DNA of 64,000 bases from Kordia sp039026955 (GCA_039026955.1 JBCCLH010000004.1:62001-126000); one strand, 5' to 3'. Positions 9,235 through 18,058 are shown, numbered from the stretch's first letter. A program made the numbers and translations. The notes: generated by a model from the sequence alone, not told the origin.

Positions 9235-10269
9235 ATGGAACACGCTTCCAAACACATTTTAGTCATACGTCTCTCTGCCATGGGAGACGTTGCTATGACG
9301 GTACCTGTCATAAAAGCGATGGTGCGCACCTATCCTAACGTAAAACTTACCATTGTTTCTCGCGCTTTTTTCAAACCGATGTTTCAAGACATTCCCAATG
9401 TCAATTTTTATACTGCTGATGTAAAAGGAAAGCATAAAGGCGTTGCGGGACTCTACCGATTGTATACAGAACTCAAAAAACTAAATGTCGATTTTGTAGC
9501 CGATTTACACAATGTATTGCGCTCAAAAATTCTGGGTGTGTATTTTAAATTTGGTGGTTATACGTTATGCAAAATCGACAAAGGCAGAGCCGAAAAAAAA
9601 GCTTTGACACAGGGAAAAATCTTTGCTCAACTCAAAACCACACACGAGCGATATGCGGATGTTTTTAAACAATTAGGTTATCCACTCACACTTACCCAAG
9701 AAGATGTATTAGCGCCGCTAGAAATCACGGAGAAGATTGCATTATTCATTGGTAAAACAAAGAAAAAATGGATTGGCATTGCGCCCTTTGCTGCCTTTGA
9801 GGGAAAAACCTATCCGTTGGCGCAAATGGAGGCGCTACTCGCGAAGTTAAACGAACTCAAAAAAAGCAACATCATATTATTTGGTGGACCCGCCGATAAA
9901 AAACAACTTGTGGAATGGGAAAGTACTTATGAAAACGTCATCAGCAGTGCAGGATTGTTTTCTTTTGAAGAAGAACTCATCCTAATCTCCAATTTGGATG
10001 TCATGCTTTCTATGGATTCAGGCAACGCGCATTTGGCAGCGATGTTTGGTAGAAAAGTCATTACAATTTGGGGCGTTACGCATCCTTTTGCAGGATTCTA
10101 TCCATTTGGACAACCACAAGAAAACGCCTTATTAGCCGATAAAGAACAATATCCTCTATTGCCAACTTCCATCTACGGCAACAAGCACCCAGAAGGTTAT
10201 GAAAATGTAATGCAAACCATTACTCCAGAAACTGTTTTTGAGAAGATTGAGGAAGTACTAAAAGAATAA
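9235..10269 (+). CDS. glycosyltransferase family 9 (heptosyltransferase-like)
   Basis: A 344-residue GT-B enzyme of the ADP-heptose:LPS heptosyltransferase superfamily. It has the N-terminal strand ILVIRLSAMGDVAMTVPVI (the classical GDv..t.Pvi loop), KKKWIGIAPFAAFEGKTYPL at the start of the second Rossmann domain, LFGGPADK, and the donor-binding motif SMDSGNAHLAAMFG near residue 260. It probably adds a sugar to the lipid A-core or a related glycolipid at the inner membrane. It is co-transcribed with the DUF4254 gene. The exact sugar cannot be inferred. Confidence 0.9.
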   Translation: MEHASKHILVIRLSAMGDVAMTVPVIKAMVRTYPNVKLTIVSRAFFKPMFQDIPNVNFYTADVKGKHKGVAGLYRLYTELKKLNVDFVADLHNVLRSKILGVYFKFGGYTLCKIDKGRAEKKALTQGKIFAQLKTTHERYADVFKQLGYPLTLTQEDVLAPLEITEKIALFIGKTKKKWIGIAPFAAFEGKTYPLAQMEALLAKLNELKKSNIILFGGPADKKQLVEWESTYENVISSAGLFSFEEELILISNLDVMLSMDSGNAHLAAMFGRKVITIWGVTHPFAGFYPFGQPQENALLADKEQYPLLPTSIYGNKHPEGYENVMQTITPETVFEKIEEVLKE

Positions 10270-10342
10270 TCCACAAAAAACAAATCCACGAATAAACAAA
10301 TCCACAGATTAACAAAAACCCAAAACCTAACACCCAACAACC

Positions 10343-11383
10343 CTAAATATCATCATAATCCACCGCAATAGTAGCCGTAGTCGGATGCGCTTGACAAGTC
10401 AAAACCATCCCATCTTCAATCTCGCTATCAGTTAAAATTTGATTTTTCTCCATCACGGCTTTTCCTTCGGTGATTCTTGCAATGCAACTGCTACAAATTC
10501 CTCCTTGACACGAATATGGCGCGTCGATTTTTTGTTTCAGTGCAGCATCTAAAATCGTTTCGCTGGCGTCCATATCAAAGGTGAACTCTTCATCATCAAC
10601 CATTATGGTAATCGTAGATTTTCCAGTTACAGCTTCTGCAGCTTCGTTGGTTTCTGAAGAAGCAGTAAACAATTCAAAATAAATACGATCTTCTGAAATA
10701 CCATTCGCTTTCAACGTATCCGAAACTGTATGAATCATCGCCTCTGGACCGCAAATGTAGTAGTGTTTAAAGTCTGCATCTTTCATCTGATTCTTAATCA
10801 CATAATTCACAGCCGTACTATCAATACGTCCTGCCAAGGCATTTTCAGCTCTTGCTTGACTGTACACAAACTTCAAATAAAAATTAGGATGCGCTGCTGC
10901 CAACGCCATCAATTCCTTATAAAAAATAGTTTCTTCAGGCGATTTATTTCCGTACAACAATGCCACCGTAATTCCGTAGTCCAATGCCGTTTTTAAAATG
11001 CTCATAATCGGTGTAATACCACTTCCAGCGGCAAACAAAGCGACGGCTCCAGGATGTGTAGAAGGCGTATACACAAAATTTCCTTCTGGCGAATGTACAT
11101 CTAATACCGTTCCTTCCGTCAATTCTCTGTTGGCATATTTAGAAAACGTTCCATCTACCACTTCTTTAATAGCTACGCGTAATTTATTTTCTTTTGGCGC
11201 TGCACAAAGCGAATAGGCTCTGCGAACTTCTTCACCATTCAATTGTGTTTTAAGGGTAATATATTGTCCTGCTTTAAACGAATAAGAAGGCGCTAACGCT
11301 TCTGGAACATGAAATTCTACGCTTACGGCGCTTGGCGTTTCTCTTTGAATATGACGTACTTCGAGTGATCGGAAATCTGACAT
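10343..11383 (-). CDS. PaaE-like NAD(P)H:ferredoxin-type reductase (FAD + 2Fe-2S)
   Basis: A 346-residue modular oxidoreductase. The FAD-binding barrel has RAYSLCAAP (about residues 55-63), the NAD(P)-binding domain has AAGSGITPIMSIL, and the C-terminal plant-type 2Fe-2S ferredoxin has Cys in CQGGICSSC plus a fourth Cys in LTCQAHP. This order is typical of PaaE, the electron-transfer subunit of phenylacetyl-CoA epoxidase, and of ferredoxin reductases paired with desaturases or hydroxylases. No paaABCD genes are nearby, so a general electron-transfer role is equally possible. It is a stand-alone gene, convergent with the GT9 gene. Confidence 0.88.
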   Translation of the reverse strand: MSDFRSLEVRHIQRETPSAVSVEFHVPEALAPSYSFKAGQYITLKTQLNGEEVRRAYSLCAAPKENKLRVAIKEVVDGTFSKYANRELTEGTVLDVHSPEGNFVYTPSTHPGAVALFAAGSGITPIMSILKTALDYGITVALLYGNKSPEETIFYKELMALAAAHPNFYLKFVYSQARAENALAGRIDSTAVNYVIKNQMKDADFKHYYICGPEAMIHTVSDTLKANGISEDRIYFELFTASSETNEAAEAVTGKSTITIMVDDEEFTFDMDASETILDAALKQKIDAPYSCQGGICSSCIARITEGKAVMEKNQILTDSEIEDGMVLTCQAHPTTATIAVDYDDI

Positions 11384-11674
11384 TGTGCAATTTTTTTAAG
11401 TAAATTATCGCGTTTTGCGAATCGTTTTGCAAAAATAAACAATACCAGAAGGCTTTTAAAACGATTTAAGGAGAAATTATAGCTAAAAAAAGTGAAGTTC
11501 ACTGAAATAGATGGTATATTGAAGGTTGTTAGGTCTTTGGTTTTGGGTATTAGATTGTTTTGTTGGCGGTTGAAAAATAGGCAACAAATCCACAGCAAAA
11601 ACAAAAAAATAGTCCAATCTGTAACAAATTCAAAAATAAGATACTAACCATAACAACTAAATTAACATACTAAA

Positions 11675-13171
11675 ATGATTCAAAAATTTATCAGCCTACA
11701 ATGGAAAGAATTTCTCCGCTCTGCTTCTTTCCAAAAAGGAGTCGCCATTAAAATATTGCTCTTTATTGCTGCTGCTTATATTGGTGCCATGGCAATTATT
11801 GCGGGTTTGGCATTGTTCTTCGGAATTAAAAAATATCTTAAGAGTTTAGGATTGCCAGAAGACGCCATAGATCCACATGTCATTGTGAATAGTTTTATCA
11901 TCTTTTGGTTTATGGCCGATTTGATGATTCGTTATTTCATGCAACAAATGCCTGTGATGAACATTAAACCACTCATGACTATTCCGATTAAGCAAAAAAC
12001 AGTAATTCACTTTTTATTAGGAAAAACAGTGGTTTCCTTCTTCAATTTATTGCCTTTATTGGTCTTTATTCCGTATTGTGTCATCTTATTAGGACAAGGT
12101 TATGCGCCATTGAATGTTATTTTTTGGTTGCTGTCGATCATCGTGATTACCTTGAGTTTGAATTTCCTGAATGTACTGGTGAATAAAAGTAATACTGTGT
12201 TTTACATTGTAGCAACCTTGCTCGTTTCTTTAGTTGCGTGTCAATATTTTGGAATTTACAATGTAGCAGAACCTTTTGGAATCGTGTTTAACGGATTGTA
12301 TCAAAATCCGCTGTACATTGTGGTGCCGATCGCCATATTAGCAGTGTTATACTATTTAAATTTTAGTTATTTAAACAGTCGCTTCTACTTAGACAGTGCT
12401 ATTTCTAAAAAGGTAAAAGAAGTAAATACATCCGATCTTTCCTGGTTGAACCGTTTCGGCTCGTTGGCAACGTTTTTAAAGAACGATTTGCGCATGATTT
12501 GGCGAAACAAACGTCCGCGACAAGTGGTATTTATGTCGTTTCTCTTTTTGTTTTATGGAGTAATCTTCTTTACGCAAAAAGCATACAATGACATGCCTGC
12601 GATGTTAGCATTTGCTTCGATTTTTATCACAGCAGGATTTTTATTCTCGTTCGGACAATTGGTACCTTCGTGGGATAGTGAACATTACAAAATGATGATG
12701 AGTCAAAACATTCCGTACCGACAGTATTTGGAATCCAAATGGTATTTAATGGTATTGGCAGTCTTAGTATCTTTTATTTTGAGTACGCCTTATATTTACT
12801 TTGGTTGGGACAAATATGCGATGATTGCTGCCGGAGCTTCCTTTAATATCGGAATCAACACGTTTGTGACTTTATTTGGTGGTGCGCTGAACAGAATTCC
12901 AGTAAAACTGAACGAAAAAGCAAAAGCATTTAGCAATACCAACGGTTTCAATCCGACACAATTGTTGATTGCCTTGCCAAAATTGCTATTGCCAGTAGGA
13001 CTTTTTTACCTTCCATATTATTTTACAGATTATAATTTGAATGCAGGAATCATCACGCTAGCCGTAAGTGGATTTGTAGGACTGATTTTTAAAGATTATT
13101 TCTTAAACCAAATAGAGAAAGTATATCAAACCGGAAAATACAAAACCGTTGCTGCATTTGACGAAAAATAA
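11675..13171 (+). CDS. ABC transporter permease-like membrane protein (DUF5687)
   Basis: A 498-residue protein with roughly 12 hydrophobic segments and a central cytoplasmic part (NKRPRQVVFMSFLF). It starts MIQKFISLQWKEFLRSASFQKG, the characteristic N-terminus of the Bacteroidota DUF5687 family. It lies 20 bp upstream of an ATP-binding cassette gene, so the two probably form an exporter of unknown substrate. Confidence 0.85.
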   Translation: MIQKFISLQWKEFLRSASFQKGVAIKILLFIAAAYIGAMAIIAGLALFFGIKKYLKSLGLPEDAIDPHVIVNSFIIFWFMADLMIRYFMQQMPVMNIKPLMTIPIKQKTVIHFLLGKTVVSFFNLLPLLVFIPYCVILLGQGYAPLNVIFWLLSIIVITLSLNFLNVLVNKSNTVFYIVATLLVSLVACQYFGIYNVAEPFGIVFNGLYQNPLYIVVPIAILAVLYYLNFSYLNSRFYLDSAISKKVKEVNTSDLSWLNRFGSLATFLKNDLRMIWRNKRPRQVVFMSFLFLFYGVIFFTQKAYNDMPAMLAFASIFITAGFLFSFGQLVPSWDSEHYKMMMSQNIPYRQYLESKWYLMVLAVLVSFILSTPYIYFGWDKYAMIAAGASFNIGINTFVTLFGGALNRIPVKLNEKAKAFSNTNGFNPTQLLIALPKLLLPVGLFYLPYYFTDYNLNAGIITLAVSGFVGLIFKDYFLNQIEKVYQTGKYKTVAAFDEK

Positions 13172-13191
13172 AAACTAGAAAACATACGCAT

Positions 13192-13905
13192 ATGATCTCA
13201 ATACAAAATATATCAAAAAAATACGGACAAAATACCGTCCTACAAATAGATACTTTAGAAATTCCTAAAGGACAAAGTTTCGGTTTGGTAGGAAACAATG
13301 GAGCTGGAAAAACAACGCTTTTCAGTCTGCTGTTAGACTTGATTCAGCCAACAACGGGACAAATTGATAATAACGGAATTACCGTTCACGAAAGTGAAGC
13401 CTGGAAACCATTTACATCTTCGTTTATTGACGAAAGTTTTTTAATTGGCTATTTAACACCTGAAGAATACTTTTATTTTATTGGCGATTTGCGCGGACAA
13501 AATAAATCGGATGTCGATGCTTTATTAGCGCAATTTGAAGATTTCTTCCACGGAGAAATTCTCAACCAGAAAAAATACTTGCGCGATTTGAGTAAAGGAA
13601 ATCAGAAAAAAGCAGGAATTGTAGCGTCTTTCATCGGAAATCCAGAGGTGATCATTTTAGATGAACCTTTTGCCAATTTAGATCCAACGACACAAATTCG
13701 CTTGAAAGGAATCATCAAAAAACTATCAGAAGACAATCAAGTGACGGTTTTAGTATCGAGTCACGATTTAATGCACGTAACTGAAGTTTCAGACCGTATT
13801 GTGGTATTAAACAAAGGAGAAGTTGTAAAAGACATTGAAACGTCTGAGGCAACCTTAAAAGAGCTAGAAACGTTCTTTGCAGGATCGGCGGTAGCAGAAG
13901 AGTAG
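13192..13905 (+). CDS. ABC transporter ATP-binding protein
   Basis: A 237-residue nucleotide-binding subunit. It has Walker A GNNGAGKTT (about residue 36), the signature LSKGNQKKAGI (about 138), Walker B EVIILDEPFANLDP (about 155) and a switch His in VSSHDLMHV. It follows the DUF5687 permease by 20 bp in what looks like a two-gene operon. The MlaF/CcmA-like short form and the variant signature LSKGNQ are typical of ABC-2-type exporters. Substrate unknown. Confidence 0.95.
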   Translation: MISIQNISKKYGQNTVLQIDTLEIPKGQSFGLVGNNGAGKTTLFSLLLDLIQPTTGQIDNNGITVHESEAWKPFTSSFIDESFLIGYLTPEEYFYFIGDLRGQNKSDVDALLAQFEDFFHGEILNQKKYLRDLSKGNQKKAGIVASFIGNPEVIILDEPFANLDPTTQIRLKGIIKKLSEDNQVTVLVSSHDLMHVTEVSDRIVVLNKGEVVKDIETSEATLKELETFFAGSAVAEE

Positions 13906-13931
13906 GAGTTTATTACGCTATCCTAAAAAAT

Positions 13932-13971
13932 AAAGCACTAAAACACATACTGAATTATGTTTTAGTGCTTT
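13932..13971 (+). terminator. terminator after the ABC transporter operon
   Basis: A perfect 14-bp stem (AAAGCACTAAAACA/TGTTTTAGTGCTTT) with a 12-nt loop is followed by a T-rich stretch, 26 bp after the ATPase stop. The arms also carry A-runs on the other strand, so it may work in both directions. Confidence 0.85.
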
Positions 13972-14475
13972 TATTTTGCTATTACCAGCATGTATAAATT
14001 TCACGATCTTGTCTACTTACGTAAAAAAAGTTAGTTTCAAGATGTTGCTTGTATAGTATGTTAAGCTGTGCTCCCTCTTGCCGAGCTTTATTTTTTACAC
14101 AAACCGAAAACTATATATACCAATTTTATTGTTCATTTTTCTTTTAACTTTTTACAAAGCTAAAATTCGACATGATACTCTGAACAATGCATTCAAAGGG
14201 TAATAGCGTTGCTTTTACGATTTTAACCACAAACTATTAATTTAATTATGTATAATACTTGCAAATCCACATTTGCTCGTATTAAAAGTTTTTATAAAAA
14301 AACTTATCTAGAAAAATTAATTTCTTTTATGCTTTAACTGTTCCTTCTAACCAGAAGGTCGAGTATTCTTTTTTTTCATTTTTTAGATGATGGAAACTTG
14401 TTTTGAAAAATTTCCTTCTATCTCAATATTGTAAACTACTTGGATTAAATATACTCTTTCATGTGTTAGAATTAT
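13972..14475. other. gene-free AT-rich spacer downstream of the RiPP locus
   Basis: I see no ORF, RNA gene or cyclase remnant here. A short hairpin CCTTCT/AGAAGG (loop aacc) lies at 14343-14358, followed on the + strand by a T-run. On the minus strand it has no U-tract. This is where a LanC-type cyclase domain would be expected if the dehydratase were a full-length LanM, and none is present in any frame. Confidence 0.6.
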
Positions 14476-15966
14476 TTAAAATTCTACACTTGTTTTAATT
14501 AGCTCTTTTTGATATTCTAAATCTTCTTTTGATAATTTCTGAAGCTTTCTTTCAAGATTGTCCATACAGCTTAATTCAAAAAAGTCTTTAACAACACCAT
14601 GCTCTGTGTGTAAATCTCTTGAAGAAGTGTTTACCAAGAAATAAGGAATATCTCCTCTTAACATTTGGGTTACTTCATGCTCTAAGATTAACAATAAAGG
14701 AGAATCTTTGGGTGTGTTTTTAAAAGCAACCGACAGATATTCTCTTATTTTTTGTTCGTACGAAGCTTCATCTTCTTTAAGATTCTTAGGAAGTTTCATA
14801 TATTCTAAAATTCTTCCATATACTTTTGTCGACCTCCATATATAGCGTACTGACGGTACATTATGAAAGCATTGCAAAGGAGATTCTTTAGATAGTAGAA
14901 AATCATTGTTTTCTAGAAATAATTTATAACAAGCTTCAAATCCTTCCAACAAGTCATTGAGATTTTTATCAGGAAACATATTTTCCCCTTTTAGCGTAGG
15001 GATGTTATTTTTTAAATAATCTACCTTCACTAATTGTGTCACCATTTTCCAATCTTTTGTAAAAGGGGCTACACTTTCTTTTTTATAATGGTACGTGTGT
15101 GTTTGTTTAGCATAACCAAGACCACACATTCCCATAGGAAAGATACTTTTAGAATCATAGTTTGGTAAAAGAAAAGAATCTAAAACAGTATCTATAGTTT
15201 CTTTACCAAATTGCTTAAAGTAACGTTGATGTCTGTCTGATATTTTTGGTTGCACTATAGTTTCATGGTCTATAAGCACTGGAGATGAACCATTTGTTAT
15301 GATGTTCTCTGCATGAAAATCTGAAGAATTTAGTAAATATAATACAGCTAAATAATGACCAGCTCTACGATAATACGTTGCTATTTCTTCTTTGGTGTTA
15401 CAATCCTTTTTAAAAACAAACTCTTGCCAATGATAATTCGTTTTGTTTACTATGGTATGTCGGTAATTACCCAATGATATGTGTGTATCTATCCAGTCTA
15501 AAAATTCAAAATAGGATTCTGAAATAGCACCATTTGTTGGCTTATGAATTAGTTTATTTTCATTGTCTAAATCTATTATAGAAGCAGAACCACCATTATG
15601 AAAATCTCCCATACCTATATTAATATCTTGTATTTGAGAATCTATAGGATTTATTACAGATTTACTTATCAATTCTTTTTTGTCTTTCTTATACTGTTCT
15701 AGTACATTATTAAAGCCAAACGTAATTTTTTCTTCTTCTTGTTCAAAGGTTCTTTTGAAAGCAGGAAATACATTGGCAATAGCTTTTGCAATATTTTTCG
15801 AGATGACATGTTTTGCCTCTGGAAAAACTTTTTTCCCTTTTTTTGCTGTGTACGTAGCTAGGATTTGTTCGTTAATAGTTATTAAGAAATCTTGTATTTT
15901 AGCTTCAGAATTAAACTTAACGCTTTCCTTGGCTTTACTATTTTCCATTGGTATATTTGCTTCCAT
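14476..15966 (-). CDS. stand-alone LanM-type dehydratase (DUF4135), no cyclase domain
   Basis: A 496-residue enzyme matching only the dehydratase half of class II lanthipeptide synthetases, which phosphorylates Ser/Thr and then eliminates phosphate to give Dha/Dhb. Visible motifs are GMGDFHNGGSAS (118-129), K142 in LIHKPTNG, D216-F-H218-A-E-N221 with D233 in LIDHET (equivalent to the CylM kinase set DxHxxN...D), SVRYIWRSTKVYGR (about 372-385, the R/T elimination motif) and GDIPYF (438-443). Full LanM proteins run to about 900-1000 residues and end in a LanC cyclase, which is absent here. PoyF of the polytheonamide pathway is a known truncated LanM-like dehydratase acting on an NHLP precursor, so this is a plausible analogue. 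It lies downstream of precursors P4-P1. Confidence 0.88.
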   Translation of the reverse strand: MEANIPMENSKAKESVKFNSEAKIQDFLITINEQILATYTAKKGKKVFPEAKHVISKNIAKAIANVFPAFKRTFEQEEEKITFGFNNVLEQYKKDKKELISKSVINPIDSQIQDINIGMGDFHNGGSASIIDLDNENKLIHKPTNGAISESYFEFLDWIDTHISLGNYRHTIVNKTNYHWQEFVFKKDCNTKEEIATYYRRAGHYLAVLYLLNSSDFHAENIITNGSSPVLIDHETIVQPKISDRHQRYFKQFGKETIDTVLDSFLLPNYDSKSIFPMGMCGLGYAKQTHTYHYKKESVAPFTKDWKMVTQLVKVDYLKNNIPTLKGENMFPDKNLNDLLEGFEACYKLFLENNDFLLSKESPLQCFHNVPSVRYIWRSTKVYGRILEYMKLPKNLKEDEASYEQKIREYLSVAFKNTPKDSPLLLILEHEVTQMLRGDIPYFLVNTSSRDLHTEHGVVKDFFELSCMDNLERKLQKLSKEDLEYQKELIKTSVEF

Positions 15967-16036
15967 AATTTTCTGAAATGTTTATGAGTTAACGTTGTTT
16001 GTTTTATTGTAAAACACCAGACATGCTTAGCATACT

Positions 16037-16063
16037 AAATCTTAAGAATACACCTTAAGATTT
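16037..16063. promoter_or_regulatory. 10-bp inverted repeat upstream of the dehydratase gene
   Basis: A perfect inverted repeat AAATCTTAAG/CTTAAGATTT around a 7-nt loop, 71-97 bp upstream of the dehydratase ATG. It has no T-run on the minus side, so it looks more like an operator or mRNA hairpin than a terminator. Confidence 0.4.
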
Positions 16064-16099
16064 AACGCTACAAATTGTTTTATTAAAAAGTGAATTACT

Positions 16100-16118
16100 A
16101 TTTAACTTTCAGTTAAAT
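16100..16118. promoter_or_regulatory. 8-bp palindrome with 3-nt centre between smORF and dehydratase
   Basis: ATTTAACT-TTC-AGTTAAAT is a perfect inverted repeat with a centre short enough for a dimeric repressor site or a tight hairpin. It lies 134-152 bp upstream of the dehydratase ATG. A function is inferred from symmetry alone. Confidence 0.35.
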
Positions 16119-16182
16119 ATTCTGTGATTGGGTAGGAATGGATTGTAATACTGTTCAATCTATATTTTGACCGAGGTTATTT

Positions 16183-16290
16183 TTAAAGATAATTTTCGGT
16201 AATATAGTCTTTTAACCACATTACAAAAAGACCAAAGACAATTCCTGCAATAAATAATTTCATACTCCTATTTTTTTTATTATTCTCCAT
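16183..16290 (-). CDS. 35-residue putative membrane peptide in the RiPP locus
   Basis: This short minus-strand ORF starts MENNKKNRS, continues with one hydrophobic span (LFIAGIVFGLFVMW) and ends in a charged tail (LKDYITENYL, then TAA). The basic N-terminus, single membrane helix and short acidic tail are the usual shape of a small integral membrane protein. It lies in the 500-bp gap between precursor P1 and the dehydratase, with the same orientation. It could be an immunity or accessory peptide, or a chance ORF. It carries no NHLP leader, so it is not a precursor of the same type. Confidence 0.4.
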   Translation of the reverse strand: MENNKKNRSMKLFIAGIVFGLFVMWLKDYITENYL

Positions 16291-16466
16291 ATAAAATTTT
16301 TACTTTTTGGATTACAGAATTGAAAAGGTAAAATTTACTAAGTAAAGTCTTCTTTAAAATACTTCATTAATATACGTAAAATAATTAATTGTGTTTACAG
16401 AAACTAATTAATATAATACATTTTTATTAAAACGCAGTACTCAAAAGAAGACGCTAATTAGATTTT

Positions 16467-16841
16467 TTAATTTTTGTAGTTCCATCCTTCTTCTACACCT
16501 GCAGCAAATTCTTTTATACCATCCCATAACAGTCCTCCAATGATCGCTCCACATACAAAAGATGTTGTTGCTCCACCAGCTACTCTTTCTAGTTCTTCTT
16601 CCGTTAACTGAATATCATCAAAATCAATTCGCTTAGGAATATTTATGTAAATAATATTTTCGTCAGATTGATCTTCAACTATTAACTGTGTAGTATCATT
16701 CTTTAAGAATAAATTATAGTCTTCGTTTACTACAGAGACAGGGTTTTCAATTAGTCTATCTTTAAAGCTATCATCTTCATGACATCTTCTGATTACATCT
16801 TCAACAAAGTCTTTAAATTGATCTGTATTTATATTTTTCAT
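16467..16841 (-). CDS. NHLP-type RiPP precursor P1
   Basis: A 124-residue precursor. Leader 1-90 has the nitrile-hydratase-alpha-like pattern (FKDRLIENPVSVV, LIVEDQSDENIIYINIP) and ends LTEEELERVAGG. The core, 91-124 (34 residues), begins ATTSFVCGAIIGGLLWDG and ends EGWNYKN. The core has three Ser/Thr near its N-terminus, one Cys, and a Gly-rich hydrophobic segment with GxxxG-like spacing that could form a membrane helix. It is the last of four precursors in a P4-P3-P2-P1 operon (31 bp after P2). The C39 peptidase-ABC transporter encoded at 27108-29306 should cut after the GG. Confidence 0.9.
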   Translation of the reverse strand: MKNINTDQFKDFVEDVIRRCHEDDSFKDRLIENPVSVVNEDYNLFLKNDTTQLIVEDQSDENIIYINIPKRIDFDDIQLTEEELERVAGGATTSFVCGAIIGGLLWDGIKEFAAGVEEGWNYKN

Positions 16842-16872
16842 GATCTGTATTTTTATATTTATTAATATGATT

Positions 16873-17256
16873 TTAACTTGTTATCCAATCGTATAGGTCT
16901 CTCGCCATCATTCCCCATCCTTGTCCACTCTTATGAATGAAGTCCATTACAGAAGTAGCTGAACATTCAGTTCCTCCACCGGCTACAAGTTCTAATTCTT
17001 CTAGTGTCAATTCAATATTATCATGATCAATCTTTCTTGGTATATTTAAATACACTATTGAATCGTCTGTTTGATCTTCAACTACCAATTCTTTACCATT
17101 AGAAAATGTAGATGGTAAATCTCTACCTAACATTTCACTAACAGTTTCTCTTGGATTAGCTACTAATTTATTTTTAAAACTAGTACTATCCAACGCTCTT
17201 TGTACGATAGTTTCGATAAGTTCTTCTCCTTTTCTTTGTTGTTCCTTTGCTTCCAT
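16873..17256 (-). CDS. NHLP-type RiPP precursor P2
   Basis: A 127-residue precursor. Leader 1-94 contains FKNKLVANPRETV and LVVEDQTDDSIVYLNIP and ends LTLEELELVAGG. The core, 95-127 (33 residues), opens GTECSATSVMDFIHKSG and ends ARDLYDWITS. It is the core richest in Ser/Thr (seven) and has one Cys, so it is the best candidate for multiple dehydrations by the adjacent LanM-type dehydratase. One lanthionine would be chemically possible, but no cyclase gene is seen. It lies 49 bp after P3 and 31 bp before P1. Confidence 0.9.
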   Translation of the reverse strand: MEAKEQQRKGEELIETIVQRALDSTSFKNKLVANPRETVSEMLGRDLPSTFSNGKELVVEDQTDDSIVYLNIPRKIDHDNIELTLEELELVAGGGTECSATSVMDFIHKSGQGWGMMARDLYDWITS

Positions 17257-17305
17257 TATTAATATTTTTAATTAATTTTTTTATTTTAAATAAAAATAAA
17301 ATCTC

Positions 17306-17644
17306 CTAATTATTAGTAAATTTTAAATTCTTCAATGCATCAATAAATGGCTTAAAAGGTCCTAAATCACCCCACTGGCGTGCACCACCTGCTACTGCTT
17401 CTAATTGCTCTTCGCTTAATTCAACATCTTCGTTGGTTGACGCTGGAATATTGATGTAAAATTTAGACTCATTAGTTTGATCTCTAACTACTAATGTTTT
17501 TCCTTCAGGAAGCTCTAATTTTGTACCTGTTAACTTTTCAATAGCTTCAACTGGGTTAGCTACTAATTCTTGCTTGAAAGCTTCATCTTCCCATGCTTTG
17601 TTTACTACTTGTGCGTAAATCTTTTGTTCTTGTGTAAAGTCCAT
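17306..17644 (-). CDS. NHLP-type RiPP precursor P3
   Basis: A 112-residue precursor. Its leader, 1-87, is close to that of P4 (shared AWEDEAFKQEL, LPEGK.LVV.DQ.N, FYINIPA) and ends LSEEQLEAVAGG. The core, 88-112, is ARQWGDLGPFKPFIDALKNL plus five residues, with only one Thr and no Cys or Ser. Dehydratase chemistry could hardly act on it, so it may be exported nearly unmodified or modified by another enzyme. It is co-transcribed with P4 (48 bp gap). Confidence 0.9.
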   Translation of the reverse strand: MDFTQEQKIYAQVVNKAWEDEAFKQELVANPVEAIEKLTGTKLELPEGKTLVVRDQTNESKFYINIPASTNEDVELSEEQLEAVAGGARQWGDLGPFKPFIDALKNLKFTNN

Positions 17645-17692
17645 AATTTTAAATTTGATGTTAATATATATTTGTTTTGATATTGTTTTATG

Positions 17693-18058
17693 TTATGATC
17701 TTCTAGTTCTCACTCCGTTTGATGGACCAGAATTATTTGGCAATATGACAGGTATTTGTGGAAGTGTAAAAGGCATCATCAACCCACCTGCTACTGCTTC
17801 TAATTGCTCTTCATTTAGTTCCATATCGTCCATATTTGGTTCTGCAGGTATGTTTATGTAAAAAGCAGAAGCATTTGACTGATCTTTCACGACTAATTTT
17901 TTTCCTTCAGGTAATCGTATACGCTCACCTGTTGCTTTCTCAATAGCACTAATTGGATCATTGATCAACTCTTGCTTGAAAGCTTCATCTTCCCAAGCTT
18001 TAGTTATAATTGTATGTAGTAATTTTTGGGATCTTTGTTGTTGCGATGTCGTTTCCAT
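17693..18058 (-). CDS. NHLP-type RiPP precursor P4 (first gene of a four-precursor operon)
   Basis: A 121-residue precursor. Leader 1-92 has AWEDEAFKQELINDPISAI and LVVKDQSNASAFYINIPAE and ends LNEEQLEAVAGG. The core, 93-121 (29 residues), begins LMMPFTLPQIPVILPNNSGP and ends in a basic RTRRS tail. It is Pro-rich with five Ser/Thr and no Cys. The gene is preceded by the shared precursor promoter element, 39-82 bp upstream of the ATG. P3, P2 and P1 follow with gaps of 31-49 bp. Confidence 0.9.
   Translation of the reverse strand: METTSQQQRSQKLLHTIITKAWEDEAFKQELINDPISAIEKATGERIRLPEGKKLVVKDQSNASAFYINIPAEPNMDDMELNEEQLEAVAGGLMMPFTLPQIPVILPNNSGPSNGVRTRRS

Noticed and set aside
10343..11383. Phenylacetate degradation operon (paaE)
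   Set aside because: Domain order matches PaaE, but none of the paaABCD, paaF/G or paaK genes is nearby, so no pathway is claimed.
13972..14475. A hidden further precursor or immunity gene after the dehydratase
   Set aside because: No frame with a leader, signal or hydrophobic segment of useful length is open on either strand.
14476..15966. Full class II lanthipeptide synthetase
   Set aside because: The protein ends after the dehydratase domain. No LanC zinc motif or frameshifted remnant is found in the following 500 bp.
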